A DNA stretch of 49,347 nucleotides from Bernardetiaceae bacterium (GCA_025454895.1 JALONO010000023.1:1-49347), one strand, 5' to 3'. Positions 1-8,416 are shown, counted from the stretch's first letter. Numbers and translations are program-made. Notes: a model not told the origin generated them from the letters alone.

Positions 1-174
1 GTCGCGGCCGTCGTTCACGTGCAGGATGATTTGCAGGGGCAGGGCCGAGTTTTTGCGCAGGCTGTCCACGCACAGGCGCAGGAAGGGCAGGTTGTTCCAG
101 GTGGGCACCAGCACCGAAAAAATGGGCCTTTCGCCCGAGTGGGCACCCGCTGGTAGGGGAAAGTATTGGATCAT
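1..174 (-). CDS. Family 2-like glycosyltransferase, N-terminal part only (cut by window edge)
   Basis: The minus strand opens with an ATG at 174 and reads without a stop for 58 codons to the window edge. The N-terminus contains FSVLVPTWNNLPFLRLCVDSL followed by a strand ending in HVNDGRD. This is the usual first beta-alpha unit of GT-A fold family 2 glycosyltransferases, where a hydrophobic strand ends in a PTWN-type loop and the DDGSxD-like segment binds the nucleotide sugar. The gene lies 72 bp downstream of a family 25-like glycosyltransferase on the same strand, so both may belong to a surface-polysaccharide or lipopolysaccharide operon that continues beyond the window. The acceptor, donor sugar and C-terminal half cannot be judged. 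Confidence in the fold is good, and in substrate none. Confidence 0.75.
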   Translation of the reverse strand, partial: MIQYFPLPAGAHSGERPIFSVLVPTWNNLPFLRLCVDSLRKNSALPLQIILHVNDGRD

Positions 175-246
175 GGGGGCAATAAAGGGACAAAACTACG
201 CTTTTGACGAGGTTGCCCCGTGCCCCGGCAGGGGGCCAGGGGCTTG

Positions 247-1102
247 TTAACTTAAAATATAGGAAGTGGTGCCGTCGTGCCCCAGGGCAAAATCGGCCTG
301 GTCAAAGAACTTGTGCCGGGCAATGAAGGCGTTGAGGCGCCGCCGGGTAATGAGGTGGGTGAGCAGGCTGTCGGCACAGTAGCTAATGGGCGTCTGGGCC
401 CACAGCAGCTTCTGGGCTGCGCCTTGGGTAAGGCCGTAGGCGTGGGTGCAGTCGTGGTACCCGGCCCGGTACAGGTGGTCCGAGAACGGCCGGGGGTACA
501 TTTTCTCCACATCTTTGCTCCGCCAACGGTAGGCGTGGCCGTGCCATACTTTGAACAACTGCTGGTAAAACCATTGTTTGGCCCTGGAAATGGGCTGCTC
601 GTGGGTTACATACCCCAGGTAGAGCAGTTCCCAGTTGGGCGGGAGCTCGGCCAGGGTGGCGGCCAACTGGGCCAGGTGGGCCTCGATGGGCTGGGCGTCG
701 TCTTCCAAAATGAGGGCCCGGCCAATGCCCTGGTCCACCATGCGCTGGTACAAGTTGCGGTGCGACCACGAGCAGGCGATGTGGCCCAAAGGGATATGCC
801 GCTCTTTTACGTAGCGGTTGAGTTTCATGGCCCGCGCGGGCACGTACTCGCCCGAGGCGGCCAGGCTGGGGAAATCCAGGGTCTTTTTGTCCACCCCGTA
901 CACCAGTTCGTAATTTAGCCCGGCCAGGTGCTGGGCCAGCAGGGCGTGGGGTCTTTTTGTCCACCCCGTACACCAGTTCGTAATTTAGCCCGGCCAGGTG
1001 CTGGGCCAGCAGGGCGTGACGGTCGTGGGCGCGCACGAGGGTGATGACAAATATCTTGTCAAAGAATAAATTGAGCGGAGAATAGCTGGTAGGTAACATC
1101 AA
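247..1102 (-). pseudogene. Glycosyltransferase family 25-like gene interrupted by a 70-bp tandem duplication
   Basis: Two overlapping reading frames encode consecutive parts of one protein. The first (from ATG 1102) gives FDKIFVITLVRAHDR and ends its sensible reading at YGVDKKT. The second resumes at exactly YGVDKKT and carries the family hallmarks ACSWSHRNLYQ and ALILEDDAQP, the latter being the acidic motif of family 25 (LPS) glycosyltransferases. Between them, 879-948 is repeated perfectly at 949-1018. Seventy bases is not a multiple of three, so the copy shifts the frame. Deleting one copy gives 786 nt, a clean 261-residue protein, which is strong evidence that the single-copy allele is the ancestral one. 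A GTG at 903 could start a shortened protein of 218 residues, but this would lack the first Rossmann strand. The gene sits 72 bp upstream of another glycosyltransferase on the same strand. It may be a reversible off-state, a dead gene or an assembly error. Confidence 0.85.
879..1018. repeat. Perfect 70-bp direct tandem duplication inside a glycosyltransferase gene
   Basis: Positions 879-948 and 949-1018 are identical over all 70 bases, with divergence immediately outside (a878 against g948; g949 against a1019). Each copy begins with GGGTCTTTTTGTCC and ends with AGCAGGGCGTG. The unit contains no transposon-like ends, so slippage or unequal recombination is the simplest origin. Confidence 0.97.
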
Positions 1103-1467
1103 TAAAAGCGGAAGAAGTTCAAACTAATAAAGCCGCTTTCAAATTCATATTTGTGGCCAAACTCGTCATGCCTTCCCAGAGGAAAGCCCCAAAACGCGGC
1201 TTTAGCTGTCGTCAAAAGCTACTCACTACGATTTCGCCTCAAAATTTTAGCATATTAACGACAACCGAAAGTACCTTAAGAACGATTTTCCAATTTCTTT
1301 ATTTTACTATTGAAGATGGATTACTTAAATATTTGCATTAACAAAGAAATAATTAGCTGAAAATCAAGCCAGTAAATAAAAGCCACTTCACCCAGGTGCG
1401 CCTCTTGAGGCCAACAAAAAACCCTCTCGGCAACCGGAGAGGGTTTGAGAATGGTAGGCCAGGGGGG
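1103..1467. other. AT-rich intergenic region, no gene recognised
   Basis: This stretch separates two minus-strand genes: the glycosyltransferase starting at 1102 and the methyltransferase ending at 1468. It is much richer in A and T than the flanking genes, especially 1220-1380. A 62-codon plus-strand reading frame at 1153-1341 has no recognisable features and is probably chance. The only structured element seen is the terminator at 1416-1446. The promoter of the glycosyltransferase operon should lie near 1103-1160, but no clear TAnnTTTG box was found on the minus strand. Confidence 0.6.
1416..1446 (-). terminator. Rho-independent terminator after the methyltransferase gene
   Basis: Read on the minus strand, the AAACCCTCTC/GAGAGGGTTT stem closes over a small loop and is followed by six T (the A run 1416-1421 on the plus strand). 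It lies 22 bp past the methyltransferase stop codon. Confidence 0.85.
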
Positions 1468-2103
1468 CTAAGCCGCCCGTTTCAGCATCCGGCACACCCA
1501 GGTAATTTTCTTGATATTGGTTACGTAGTTCTCGTCCAAAAAGGCGTAGTGCTTGTTGAGCACGTCCCAAATGTGGTCGCCGCGTTTGTCCACCATGCTG
1601 ATCATGAAAAAGCCGTCGGTTTCCAGGTAAGCCTCTAACCGGGACAGCAGTTTAAGGGGGTCTTCGGAGAAGTACAAGGCTTCGTTGATCGCAATCACGT
1701 CGAACTTGCGGGGGGGTACGTACTTGTCCATGTTGCCTTGGTAGAAGAAGGTCTTCTCGTTGCCGCGCCGCTCGTTGGCGATGCGGATGGCGTCGTCGGA
1801 CAGGTCAACCCCGATGTAATAGCTGTAGTTCTCGTGGCCAATATTGTCTTGCAGTACGCCTTCGCCGCAGCCCAGGTCAAGCAAAGTCCCACCCTTTTTG
1901 TTGAACCGGAAGTAGCCCCCCAAAATGGCGTGATGGGCCATTTCGTCTAAGGCGGCCAGCCAGTCCCAGCCCCCGCGTTTGTATTGGTAGTTGAGCCTAG
2001 CCCGGTAGCTACGGAAGATTTTCCGCTGGACGAATGATGAAAATTTTTCCCACGCGCTTTCGCTGAGTACTTGTTCTGCCATGAGAGGTGCTGTTATTGA
2101 CAT
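1468..2103 (-). CDS. Class I SAM-dependent methyltransferase
   Basis: A 211-residue protein with the Rossmann methyltransferase core. Motif I is LDLGCGEG at about residues 75-82, the SAM-ribose acidic strand is GVDLSDDAI at about 97-105, and the motif II region is DVIAINEALYF. No membrane or signal segment is seen, so it should be cytoplasmic. The acceptor is unknown; small-molecule or glycan-linked acceptors are both possible given the glycosyltransferases next door. A TAACTTTG promoter box ends only two bases before the first ATG at 2103, so a second in-frame ATG at 2082 (residue 8, MAEQVLSES) may be the real start and would leave a normal short leader. The gene ends in its own terminator and seems to be a single-gene unit. 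Confidence 0.85.
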   Translation of the reverse strand: MSITAPLMAEQVLSESAWEKFSSFVQRKIFRSYRARLNYQYKRGGWDWLAALDEMAHHAILGGYFRFNKKGGTLLDLGCGEGVLQDNIGHENYSYYIGVDLSDDAIRIANERRGNEKTFFYQGNMDKYVPPRKFDVIAINEALYFSEDPLKLLSRLEAYLETDGFFMISMVDKRGDHIWDVLNKHYAFLDENYVTNIKKITWVCRMLKRAA

Positions 2104-2105
2104 CG

Positions 2106-2113
2106 CAAAGTTA
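2106..2113 (-). promoter_or_regulatory. Bacteroidota -7 box (TAACTTTG) for the methyltransferase
   Basis: The plus strand reads CAAAGTTA, giving TAACTTTG on the minus strand, a perfect match to TAnnTTTG. No -33 TTG was found at the usual spacing. Its closeness to the ATG at 2103 favours translation from the ATG at 2082. Confidence 0.55.
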
Positions 2114-2124
2114 GCGTATCCGCC

Positions 2125-2804
2125 TCAAACTTCGCGCTTTACCAGCGTGGCGCTGGCCTGGGCGGTGGGCAGCAACAGTACATCGGCCAGGTTTACGTGG
2201 GCGGGTCGGCTCACCATAAAGTAGATCACTTCGGCCACGTCGCGGGCGGTGAGGGGGGCCATGCCCTGGTACACCCCGGCGGCCCGGGCCTCGTCGCCTT
2301 TAAAGCGCACCAGGGAAAACTCGGTTTCCACCAAGCCGGGGTTAATGGCGCTCACCTTCACGTTGTGCGGGTACAGGTCCATCCGCATGGTTTTGGTGAG
2401 GGCATCCACGGCAAATTTAGAGGCGCAATATACGTTGCCGTTGGGGTAGGCTTCCTGCCCGGCAATGGAACCAAGGTTAACGATATGGCCGCGCTGCCGG
2501 GCCACCATGCCCGGCGTTACCTCTCTGGATACATACAACAGTCCCTTTACGTTGATGTCGATCATGGCTTCCCTTGCCACTGGGGCGGCAGGGTGCTCAA
2601 CTGGGCGTGGACGGCGGTTTGGTCACGCACGTCGAAGGCGAGCGGGAGCACCCGCACCAGGTCGCGCAGCTCGGCGGCCAGGTGGGCCAGCCGATCGGTG
2701 CGGCGCCCGCACACGATCAGGTCCAGGCCCTGCTCGGCAAACACTTGGGCCGTGGCCCGCCCTATGCCCGAAGTGGCCCCGGTAATGAGCGCGATTTTAG
2801 ACAT
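2125..2804 (-). pseudogene. Short-chain dehydrogenase/reductase with internal deletion and frameshift
   Basis: The first frame (from ATG 2804) gives the NADP-binding start [17 protein letters not shown], with the TGxxxGIG motif, and stops after LPPQWQGKP. The second frame continues at [19 protein letters not shown] and includes the catalytic Ser (GSIAG) and YxxxK (YCASK) motifs, then runs to a normal C-terminus ending at 2125. In intact relatives of the YdfG type, about 27 residues containing the NNAG motif lie between the WQ and the EAMID segments. Here that block is missing and the frame changes at about 2563-2575, so the deletion removed a number of bases equal to 1 modulo 3 (about 79-85). 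Short TGG sequences at the likely edges could have promoted it. Neither half can make a working enzyme alone. It may be a true pseudogene or an assembly collapse. Confidence 0.8.
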
Positions 2805-2915
2805 AACTCATTGCTTGTGAACAGGTTAAAAATAACCGCTCTCCGTTTTTCGCAGAAAATGGGTATAAAAATGGGCTTCAGATTAGGCGGAGCGGCAGGT
2901 GAATGCTCAGACCTG

Positions 2916-4244
2916 CTACCCAAAATTTTTCACCACCAGGTTGTAAATGTCGTTGCCGAATACGAACACCATCAGGGCTAGCAGCAGCACCATGCCCACT
3001 TTCTGGGCATTTTCCAAAAAACGGTCCGAGGGTTTGCGGCCCGAGATGATCTCGTAAGTGAGGAATACCACGTGGCCACCGTCAAGGGCCGGAATGGGCA
3101 GCAGGTTCATGAATGCCAGCACCATCGATAGCAAACCGGTGAGGGTCCAGAAACGCAGCCAGTCCCACCGGCCGCCAAATTGCTGGGCAATGGCCACCGG
3201 CCCCCCCAGCGACTTGCGCACCGATAACTCGCCCCGGAACATTTTGCCAAAGGCTTGGGCTTGCACGCCCAGCACTTCAAATGCGCTGAGTGCCCCCTTA
3301 GGAATGGATTGCCATAAGCTAAAGGTTTGTTTGGCGTAAAGGTCGTTCTCTAGCAATACCCCGATCCGGCCCGCATCAGAGACCTGGACGTTCAACGTTT
3401 GCGGAGCACCTTGGCGAGTGATTTGAAGGGCGATGGTTTTGCGCTTATTCCGCTCCATGTCGGCCCGGAAGGAGTCGACCAGGGCAACTGGTGCCCCATT
3501 GACCGCTAACACCCTATCTCCCATTTTCAATCCGGCTTTCTCGGCTGGGGAACCTCCTTCCACCATCTCTACCAATAATGGATACTTCTCGAACTGGGGC
3601 GTGGCTAGGCGCAACTTTTTTTCGCTCAGTTGATCCAGCAAGTCCGGTGGCAAATCCACGCGGGTGGGTTGGCCCTGCCGTTCCACTGTATAAAAACTGC
3701 CGCTTTGCAAAAAGTAGCGGGGATTATGGGTATCTTCAAAACGTTCTAAGGGCGTGCCGTTCATGGCTACGATCTTGTCGTTTTCTTGTAGCCCGATTTC
3801 CCGCCCTAATTCAGTGGCATGAATGCCGAATTGGTTCACCTTGGCAATAGGCGTGTAGCGTTCGCCCAAAAAGTAGGTAAGCAAAATAAAGATGAAAATT
3901 CCCGTGATGACGTTGACGATAATGCCGCCCAGCATCACAATGAGGCGTTGCCAAGCCGGTTTGGCCCTAAACTCCCAGGGTTGGGGCGGGGCGGAAATTT
4001 GGGCCATGTCCAACGACTCGTCCACCATGCCGGAAATTTTCACGAAACCGCCCAGGGGCACGGCCCCTAACATGTACTCGGTTTCCCCTTTTTTAAAGCC
4101 AAATACCTTGGGCGGAAACCCGATGGAAAACTTTTCCACCCTCATGCCAAATAGTTTGGCGGTAAACATATGGCCCCACTCGTGTACCCCCACCAAAATG
4201 GAAAGGGCTAACAGCAACTGGGCAATCATGATCAAAACTTCCAT
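2916..4244 (-). CDS. rseP: Site-2 (RIP) metalloprotease RseP
   Basis: A 442-residue inner-membrane zinc protease that cuts substrates within the membrane, classically anti-sigma factors. The zinc motif HEWGH lies at residues 21-25 in the first membrane helix. A second helix follows around residues 105-130, a PDZ domain is recognisable at about 205-290 (EGGSPAEKAGLKMGDRVLAVNG), and the third zinc ligand motif NLLPIPALDGGH is near residue 385, followed by a last membrane segment. The length fits the family. The ATG at 4244 was chosen because the HExxH helix follows directly; an ATG five codons later is also possible. It is alone on its strand, with the broken dehydrogenase 111 bp downstream. 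Substrates here are unknown. Confidence 0.95.
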   Translation of the reverse strand: MEVLIMIAQLLLALSILVGVHEWGHMFTAKLFGMRVEKFSIGFPPKVFGFKKGETEYMLGAVPLGGFVKISGMVDESLDMAQISAPPQPWEFRAKPAWQRLIVMLGGIIVNVITGIFIFILLTYFLGERYTPIAKVNQFGIHATELGREIGLQENDKIVAMNGTPLERFEDTHNPRYFLQSGSFYTVERQGQPTRVDLPPDLLDQLSEKKLRLATPQFEKYPLLVEMVEGGSPAEKAGLKMGDRVLAVNGAPVALVDSFRADMERNKRKTIALQITRQGAPQTLNVQVSDAGRIGVLLENDLYAKQTFSLWQSIPKGALSAFEVLGVQAQAFGKMFRGELSVRKSLGGPVAIAQQFGGRWDWLRFWTLTGLLSMVLAFMNLLPIPALDGGHVVFLTYEIISGRKPSDRFLENAQKVGMVLLLALMVFVFGNDIYNLVVKNFG

Positions 4245-4296
4245 GTAAAATTTGCTTTCTTGAAGTTAACAGGCCGGACTAGCCGAAGGTTTTAAT

Positions 4297-4328
4297 TTGG
4301 CCACAGCCGCGCAAAATACCTAGTTTTG
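4297..4328 (+). promoter_or_regulatory. Bacteroidota promoter for the lipoprotein gene at 4351
   Basis: TTG at 4297-4299 is followed by 21 bases and TAGTTTTG at 4321-4328, matching the TTG-N(19-21)-TAnnTTTG consensus. The start codon lies 22 bases past the box. Confidence 0.7.
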
Positions 4329-4350
4329 CGGCTCATTACAAAGCATTGCC

Positions 4351-5010
4351 ATGTTTACCTCCGTTTCCCGTATGGCCCTGGGGGCCGTTTTGTTCCTCGC
4401 AGGCGCGCTGGCCGCCTGCCAGTCGGAAGAAGAAAAACAGCAGATGGTGGAGCGCAAAGCCCGCCAACAACTGCTGCTGATCACCAACAGCGTGCCCAAA
4501 ACCTTTGAAATCGCGCCCGAAAAAGGCAAGGACAACCTGTATTACATCAAAGCCGTGATGGAAAACGGCCGTCAAGTGGATATGTACGCCATGACCAACG
4601 GCGACTCGGTGGTTTGCAAGGAAATCCTCAATTCCAAGCTGGGTTGGCAATTGCAAAGCGAACTGGCCCAGCCGGTGCGTTCGGTGAAACTCACCCCGTT
4701 CCAGGGCGGCGTGCCTAACGAAATGCAGGGCGAGGTAGAACTGGCCAACGGGCAGTTACTCCGGGTTTTTGCCCTGGAAGACCAAGGCTGGCGGCCCGCC
4801 AACGACCTGAGCACGCTGCGGTTTTTGACCCAGTTGCAGATCCAGCAGGCGGCCCTCGACGACAGCACCGACCAAATTACCGAGCTGGTGCTGGAACCTG
4901 ACAGCCTGCCCAGCTTGTACAAAGGCCATTTCACGGCCACTGCCACGGGTAAAAAGCAAATTAGGGTGAATTATACCAACCAAGGTTTTACGTGGAACAT
5001 TGTCCAATAA
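4351..5010 (+). CDS. Predicted lipoprotein of unknown function
   Basis: The 219-residue product has a lipoprotein signal peptide: a basic residue at 7, a hydrophobic stretch, and the lipobox LAAC with Cys23 as the lipidation site, followed by the acidic SEEEK. The acidic residues after the Cys do not by themselves fix inner or outer membrane location. The rest is soluble and rich in polar residues, with alternating hydrophobic patterns in the second half that suggest beta strands (HFTATATGKKQIRVNYTN near the end). I recognise no domain. It has its own promoter, so the rseP gene diverging from it and the phzF-like gene 63 bp downstream may be independent. A role in envelope maintenance would be a guess. 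Confidence 0.85.
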   Translation: MFTSVSRMALGAVLFLAGALAACQSEEEKQQMVERKARQQLLLITNSVPKTFEIAPEKGKDNLYYIKAVMENGRQVDMYAMTNGDSVVCKEILNSKLGWQLQSELAQPVRSVKLTPFQGGVPNEMQGEVELANGQLLRVFALEDQGWRPANDLSTLRFLTQLQIQQAALDDSTDQITELVLEPDSLPSLYKGHFTATATGKKQIRVNYTNQGFTWNIVQ

Positions 5011-5061
5011 ACTGCGGGCGTTAGCTCCGTTAAAACCATCCGGTTTTTAGCAACTTGCCCC

Positions 5062-5069
5062 TATTTTTG
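5062..5069 (+). promoter_or_regulatory. TAnnTTTG box (TATTTTTG) just before the phzF-like gene
   Basis: TATTTTTG is a perfect -7 match ending only four bases before the ATG at 5074. PhzF proteins normally begin with this LPIYQVDAF sequence, so the start is secure and the transcript would have almost no leader. No good -33 element was seen. Confidence 0.5.
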
Positions 5070-5073
5070 GCCC

Positions 5074-5865
5074 ATGATCACCCTCCCTATTTATCAAGTA
5101 GATGCGTTTGCCTCACGGTTGTTTGGGGGTAACCCGGCGGCAGTTTGCCCACTGGCCGAATGGCTGCCCGATGACCTGATGCAGCAAATCGCGGCCGAAA
5201 ACAACCTGGCCGAAACGGCCTTTTTTGTGCCCCAAGGCCGCGACTTTGGCATCCGCTGGTTCACGCCGGAACTGGAGGTGGACCTGTGCGGCCACGCCAC
5301 CCTGGCCACCGCCCACGTTATTTTGAACGAACTGGGCTGGCCTGAGTCGTACCTGCATTTCCACTCCAAAAGCGGGTTGTTGAAGGTACACCGGAAAGAT
5401 CAGTTGCTCGAGTTGGATTTCCCGGCCACGCCGCCTCAGGAAGCCCCCGCCCCCGCGCACTTGCTCGAGGGCCTGGGCGCGCGGCCGGTGTACTTGCTCC
5501 GCTCCAAGTTCGATTACCTGGCGGTGTACGCCACCGAGGCCGAGGTACTGGCCCTCCGGCCTGACTTTGGCCAATTGGGCCAGGTGGCCACCCGGGGCAT
5601 CATCGTGTCTGCCCCCGGCACCAACTGCGATTTTGTGTCGCGCTTTTTTGGGCCCGGTGCGGGTATCAACGAGGATCCGGTAACCGGCTCGGCCCACTGC
5701 GCCTTGGTGCCCTACTGGGCCGAGCGGCTGGGTAAAAAGCGGCTCCATGCCTGGCAGCTATCCAAGCGCCGGGGCGAGCTTTGGTGCGAACTGGCCCACG
5801 ACCGGGTGAAAATGGCGGGCAACACGGTGCTGTACCTCCAAGGCGAGATCAAGGTTACACTTTGA
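5074..5865 (+). CDS. PhzF family isomerase/epimerase-like protein
   Basis: A 263-residue cytoplasmic protein of the PhzF/diaminopimelate-epimerase-like fold. The N-terminus LPIYQVDAFASRLFGGNPAA and the segment ENNLAETAFF, with the conserved Glu47 that acts as the proton shuttle in PhzF, are both present. The second half carries the matching repeat NEDPVTGSAHCALVPYW. The usual family length is about 260-300 residues. In phenazine producers PhzF isomerises dihydro-hydroxyanthranilate, but no other phenazine genes are here, and most members are of unknown substrate. The name should therefore be read as a family name only. The gene converges on the PP2C gene and their 3' ends overlap by 11 bases. 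Confidence 0.92.
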   Translation: MITLPIYQVDAFASRLFGGNPAAVCPLAEWLPDDLMQQIAAENNLAETAFFVPQGRDFGIRWFTPELEVDLCGHATLATAHVILNELGWPESYLHFHSKSGLLKVHRKDQLLELDFPATPPQEAPAPAHLLEGLGARPVYLLRSKFDYLAVYATEAEVLALRPDFGQLGQVATRGIIVSAPGTNCDFVSRFFGPGAGINEDPVTGSAHCALVPYWAERLGKKRLHAWQLSKRRGELWCELAHDRVKMAGNTVLYLQGEIKVTL

Positions 5866-7708
5866 TCCCCAAAATGGTGATGTCGTCAAGTTGGGGTTCG
5901 TCCCCCATAAACTGCTCCAGGGTTTGGGCAAGCATGTCTTTTTGCTTGGGCACGGGCCGCATGGCCAGTAGGGGCAGTTGCTCGATGAGCCGGGGGGTGC
6001 CAAACTTCTCTTTTTCGGCGTTGCGCTGGTCGGTGTAGCCATCCGTAACCATGTAGAGCATCGCGCCGGGGGCCAGGTGCAGGGTGTGCTCCTCGTAGGG
6101 GCGCGGGTGGGGCCGCTGCCGCCCGCCAATGCTGCGGTTGGTGCCTTTGATATTGGTAAGTCGGTGGTTCTCCACCACGTGCAACGACAGTTTGGCCCCG
6201 GCAAACTCCACCCGGCTCTTGCCTTTGGGGGTTTGGGGGGCATGCACGATGCACAAGCCAATGTCCATCCCATCATCGTTGAAGCCGTTTTCTTGCCGAA
6301 GCATGGTGCGCACCCCCTGGTTGATCTGCTCCAAAATCTCCCCAGGCTTGACCAATTGCCGCTGATACACAATGTCGTACAACAGGTTATGGCCGATGAT
6401 GGACATAAACGCTCCCGGCACTCCGTGCCCCGTACAGTCGGCTACGGCCAGGAGGGCCGACTTGCCGTCGTTGATTTTGGCACACCAGTAAAAATCGCCC
6501 GAAACAATGTCTTTGGGCCGGTGGAGCAAGAAGAAATCGTAGCTAAGGGCCAGGATAGCAGTTTCAGCGGGTAATATGGCCCGCTGGATGTGCCCCGCGT
6601 AACGGAGGCTGTCCACCATATTTTGGTTGTGGCGTTCAAGTTGCCGGTTCTTCTCGGCGATATCTTCTTTTTGGGCCAATATCTCTTGTTTCTGTTCTTC
6701 TACTTGGTACAGATACTGCTTGTTGGCCCGCAAAGCCCGGTATAACAAAAACCCTAGCACTGACACCAGGAGGAAAGCCCCAATGGCCCCGTAAAAACGC
6801 AGCCGCTCGACAGATAGCAGCTTATCCTTTTCCTCCACTTGCGCTTTAGCTTCCACATTTTCCGTGAGCAATTGCTGGGCCCGCTCCTCGGTGGCCGCCT
6901 TGGCCTGTTCCACTTGGACTTTCTGTTCGGTGATGTCGGTGATCTGCTTCTCCTTACTGGCCAACAAAACTTCGGCTTTTTGCTGCTCGGTGGCTAGCTG
7001 GCGTTGCTGGGCTTTCTTTTCTTGGGCCAAGTGCGATACCAAATTGGCACGTAAGCTATCGGCTAATTCCGTTGCTTTTTTCTGATAACGTAAGGCTTGC
7101 GCACTGTTTTTGGATTGCTCGTTATACTTGGCCAAGGAGCGGTACAGGCGCAGGCGCAGGCTGTCCACTCCCAGTTGGTAGGCGGTTGGTTCACCCAAAC
7201 GCACCAAACCATTTACCGCATTTTGGGGCATGTTGGCCAAGCCGTGTAAGTCGGCTAGGAACAAGATGGTGCGCAAATAGTCTTCTCGGTTACCCAGTTC
7301 TTTATGAGCCTGCTGCACTTCTTTGAACGCCACTATGGCTTTGCCGTATTCCTGGCGGCCCAGGTGAACTTCGCCCAGGGCTTGGTTGGCCTCCAGCTTT
7401 TCCCGGGTTTTATTGGTTAGCCGCAAGTAGTTGACCGCATGGGCGTAATACTTAGCGGCTTCCTCAGAATTGCCCTGGGTACGGTAAGCCTCACCCAGTT
7501 GACTGGCCAGGCGGGCACTCTCTTCGTAATTGCTTTCGTTCAGGGCCGTGATGTAACGGGCGCGGAGGTCGCCCAGGTGGTTTTGGGCTTGCCCTGCCAG
7601 CGGGTTCACCCAACTTGCTACCCACAGGGCCAGGCCAACAACGAGGTGGCGGCAAACAAGTGGCGAACAAGGCAGGGAACGTACCACGATAGGTTGTGTA
7701 CTAGGCAA
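5855..7708 (-). CDS. TPR/coiled-coil SpoIIE-type PP2C phosphatase
   Basis: The 617-residue product has a signal-like N-terminus (hydrophobic 20-40), TPR-like helical pairs at about 45-215, a Gln/Glu-rich coiled coil at 215-300, one membrane helix at about 306-325, a second short coiled coil at 330-365 and a C-terminal PP2C domain. The metal-binding motifs GDFYW (404-408), ADCTGHGVPG (423-432), DGYTD (556-560) and DDIT (608-611) are present, so it should dephosphorylate Ser/Thr-phosphorylated proteins in the cytoplasm in response to a periplasmic signal. It is a natural SiaA-like partner for the SiaB- and SiaC-like genes at 10.6-11.6 kb. The start is TTG: an in-frame stop lies about 10 bases upstream and no ATG is available. 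This choice is moderately secure, because a signal peptide follows. Confidence 0.9.
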   Translation of the reverse strand: MPSTQPIVVRSLPCSPLVCRHLVVGLALWVASWVNPLAGQAQNHLGDLRARYITALNESNYEESARLASQLGEAYRTQGNSEEAAKYYAHAVNYLRLTNKTREKLEANQALGEVHLGRQEYGKAIVAFKEVQQAHKELGNREDYLRTILFLADLHGLANMPQNAVNGLVRLGEPTAYQLGVDSLRLRLYRSLAKYNEQSKNSAQALRYQKKATELADSLRANLVSHLAQEKKAQQRQLATEQQKAEVLLASKEKQITDITEQKVQVEQAKAATEERAQQLLTENVEAKAQVEEKDKLLSVERLRFYGAIGAFLLVSVLGFLLYRALRANKQYLYQVEEQKQEILAQKEDIAEKNRQLERHNQNMVDSLRYAGHIQRAILPAETAILALSYDFFLLHRPKDIVSGDFYWCAKINDGKSALLAVADCTGHGVPGAFMSIIGHNLLYDIVYQRQLVKPGEILEQINQGVRTMLRQENGFNDDGMDIGLCIVHAPQTPKGKSRVEFAGAKLSLHVVENHRLTNIKGTNRSIGGRQRPHPRPYEEHTLHLAPGAMLYMVTDGYTDQRNAEKEKFGTPRLIEQLPLLAMRPVPKQKDMLAQTLEQFMGDEPQLDDITILGIKV

Positions 7709-7866
7709 GGGAAATGGTTAAGGAGGGCATCGTGCTCTTGACTCGTTGAGTCGCGCCGTCTGCTACCATTTTGACAATATCTATGCCACCGCCCAGCCGG
7801 ATAAATCCTATTCATGTAAGCAATCAACCCCAATTTGCTGGATTTGCGAATGCCTCCCGTTGGCGC

Positions 7867-7903
7867 AAAAAAATAGCCATCGCACCCTGGGGGCAATGGC
7901 TAT
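7867..7903 (-). terminator. Rho-independent terminator after the coiled-coil protein gene
   Basis: ATAGCCAT (7873-7880) pairs with ATGGCTAT (7896-7903). On the minus strand the stem is followed by a run of T (A run at 7867-7873). It lies 28 bp past the stop codon at 7931. Confidence 0.8.
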
Positions 7904-7930
7904 GCGCAATGAAAGCAGTTGGCTGGGGGA

Positions 7931-8326
7931 TCAGAGCCAGGTGGCCAAGAACCGCATGAAGTCATGTTTCAGTTCGTCGTATAGGCGGACGAACGTCTCC
8001 ATGCGCTCACGGATTTGGCCATCGTTTTGGAACGTCATTTCGGTAACGTGTTGGGGGTTGGCCTGGGCTTGCCGCTCCAGCACATTCTCCAAACCTTTGA
8101 TGTCGTGCTTCAAAATATCCAACTGCTCGTTTTGGATCACGAGGTGGTTCTGGAAATGGCCCAACTGTTGGCGGAAGTCCTGGTTGGTATTGCGAGGGGC
8201 CACTTCTTCCAACCTTTTTTGGAAGATTTTCAACTCCTCTTTGTAAAAGGCGAGTTGATTGATCCACATGCGGTAGTTGAAGTGCAAATCATTGAGGTGC
8301 ACTTTTTTAAACGCTTGAGCTTGCAT
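7931..8326 (-). CDS. Small coiled-coil protein of unknown function
   Basis: This 131-residue protein has no signal peptide or membrane helix and is almost entirely helical. Heptad-like spacing of Leu/Phe/Ile with Lys, Glu and Gln between them is clear from residue 20 to 110 (FYKEELKIFQKRLEEV; LVIQNEQLDILKHDIKGLENVLERQ). I recognise no family, although short helical proteins of this kind are common next to signalling genes in Cytophagales. It ends in its own terminator and begins 90 bp after the DsrE-like gene on the same strand, so the two could be transcribed together. A structural or scaffold role is an inference only. Confidence 0.8.
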   Translation of the reverse strand: MQAQAFKKVHLNDLHFNYRMWINQLAFYKEELKIFQKRLEEVAPRNTNQDFRQQLGHFQNHLVIQNEQLDILKHDIKGLENVLERQAQANPQHVTEMTFQNDGQIRERMETFVRLYDELKHDFMRFLATWL

Positions 8327-8416
8327 AAGTGAACAAGGTTTTAGGGGATTTGGACAAGGCTAAAAAATTGCGAAACCGGTGCTTGGCACCAGGCCCTTTT
8401 AGCTTGCCTAGGCCCG

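Noticed and set aside
277-918. Long plus-strand frame opposite the glycosyltransferase
   Set aside because: It mirrors the coding strand of the family 25-like gene, is Gly/Val-rich and has no family features; it is a GC-driven shadow.
1153-1341. 62-codon plus-strand frame in AT-rich DNA
   Set aside because: No family match, no promoter box and a composition like the surrounding non-coding DNA.
5074-5865. PhzF homologue as evidence for phenazine synthesis
   Set aside because: No other phenazine gene is present, and most PhzF-like proteins have other substrates.
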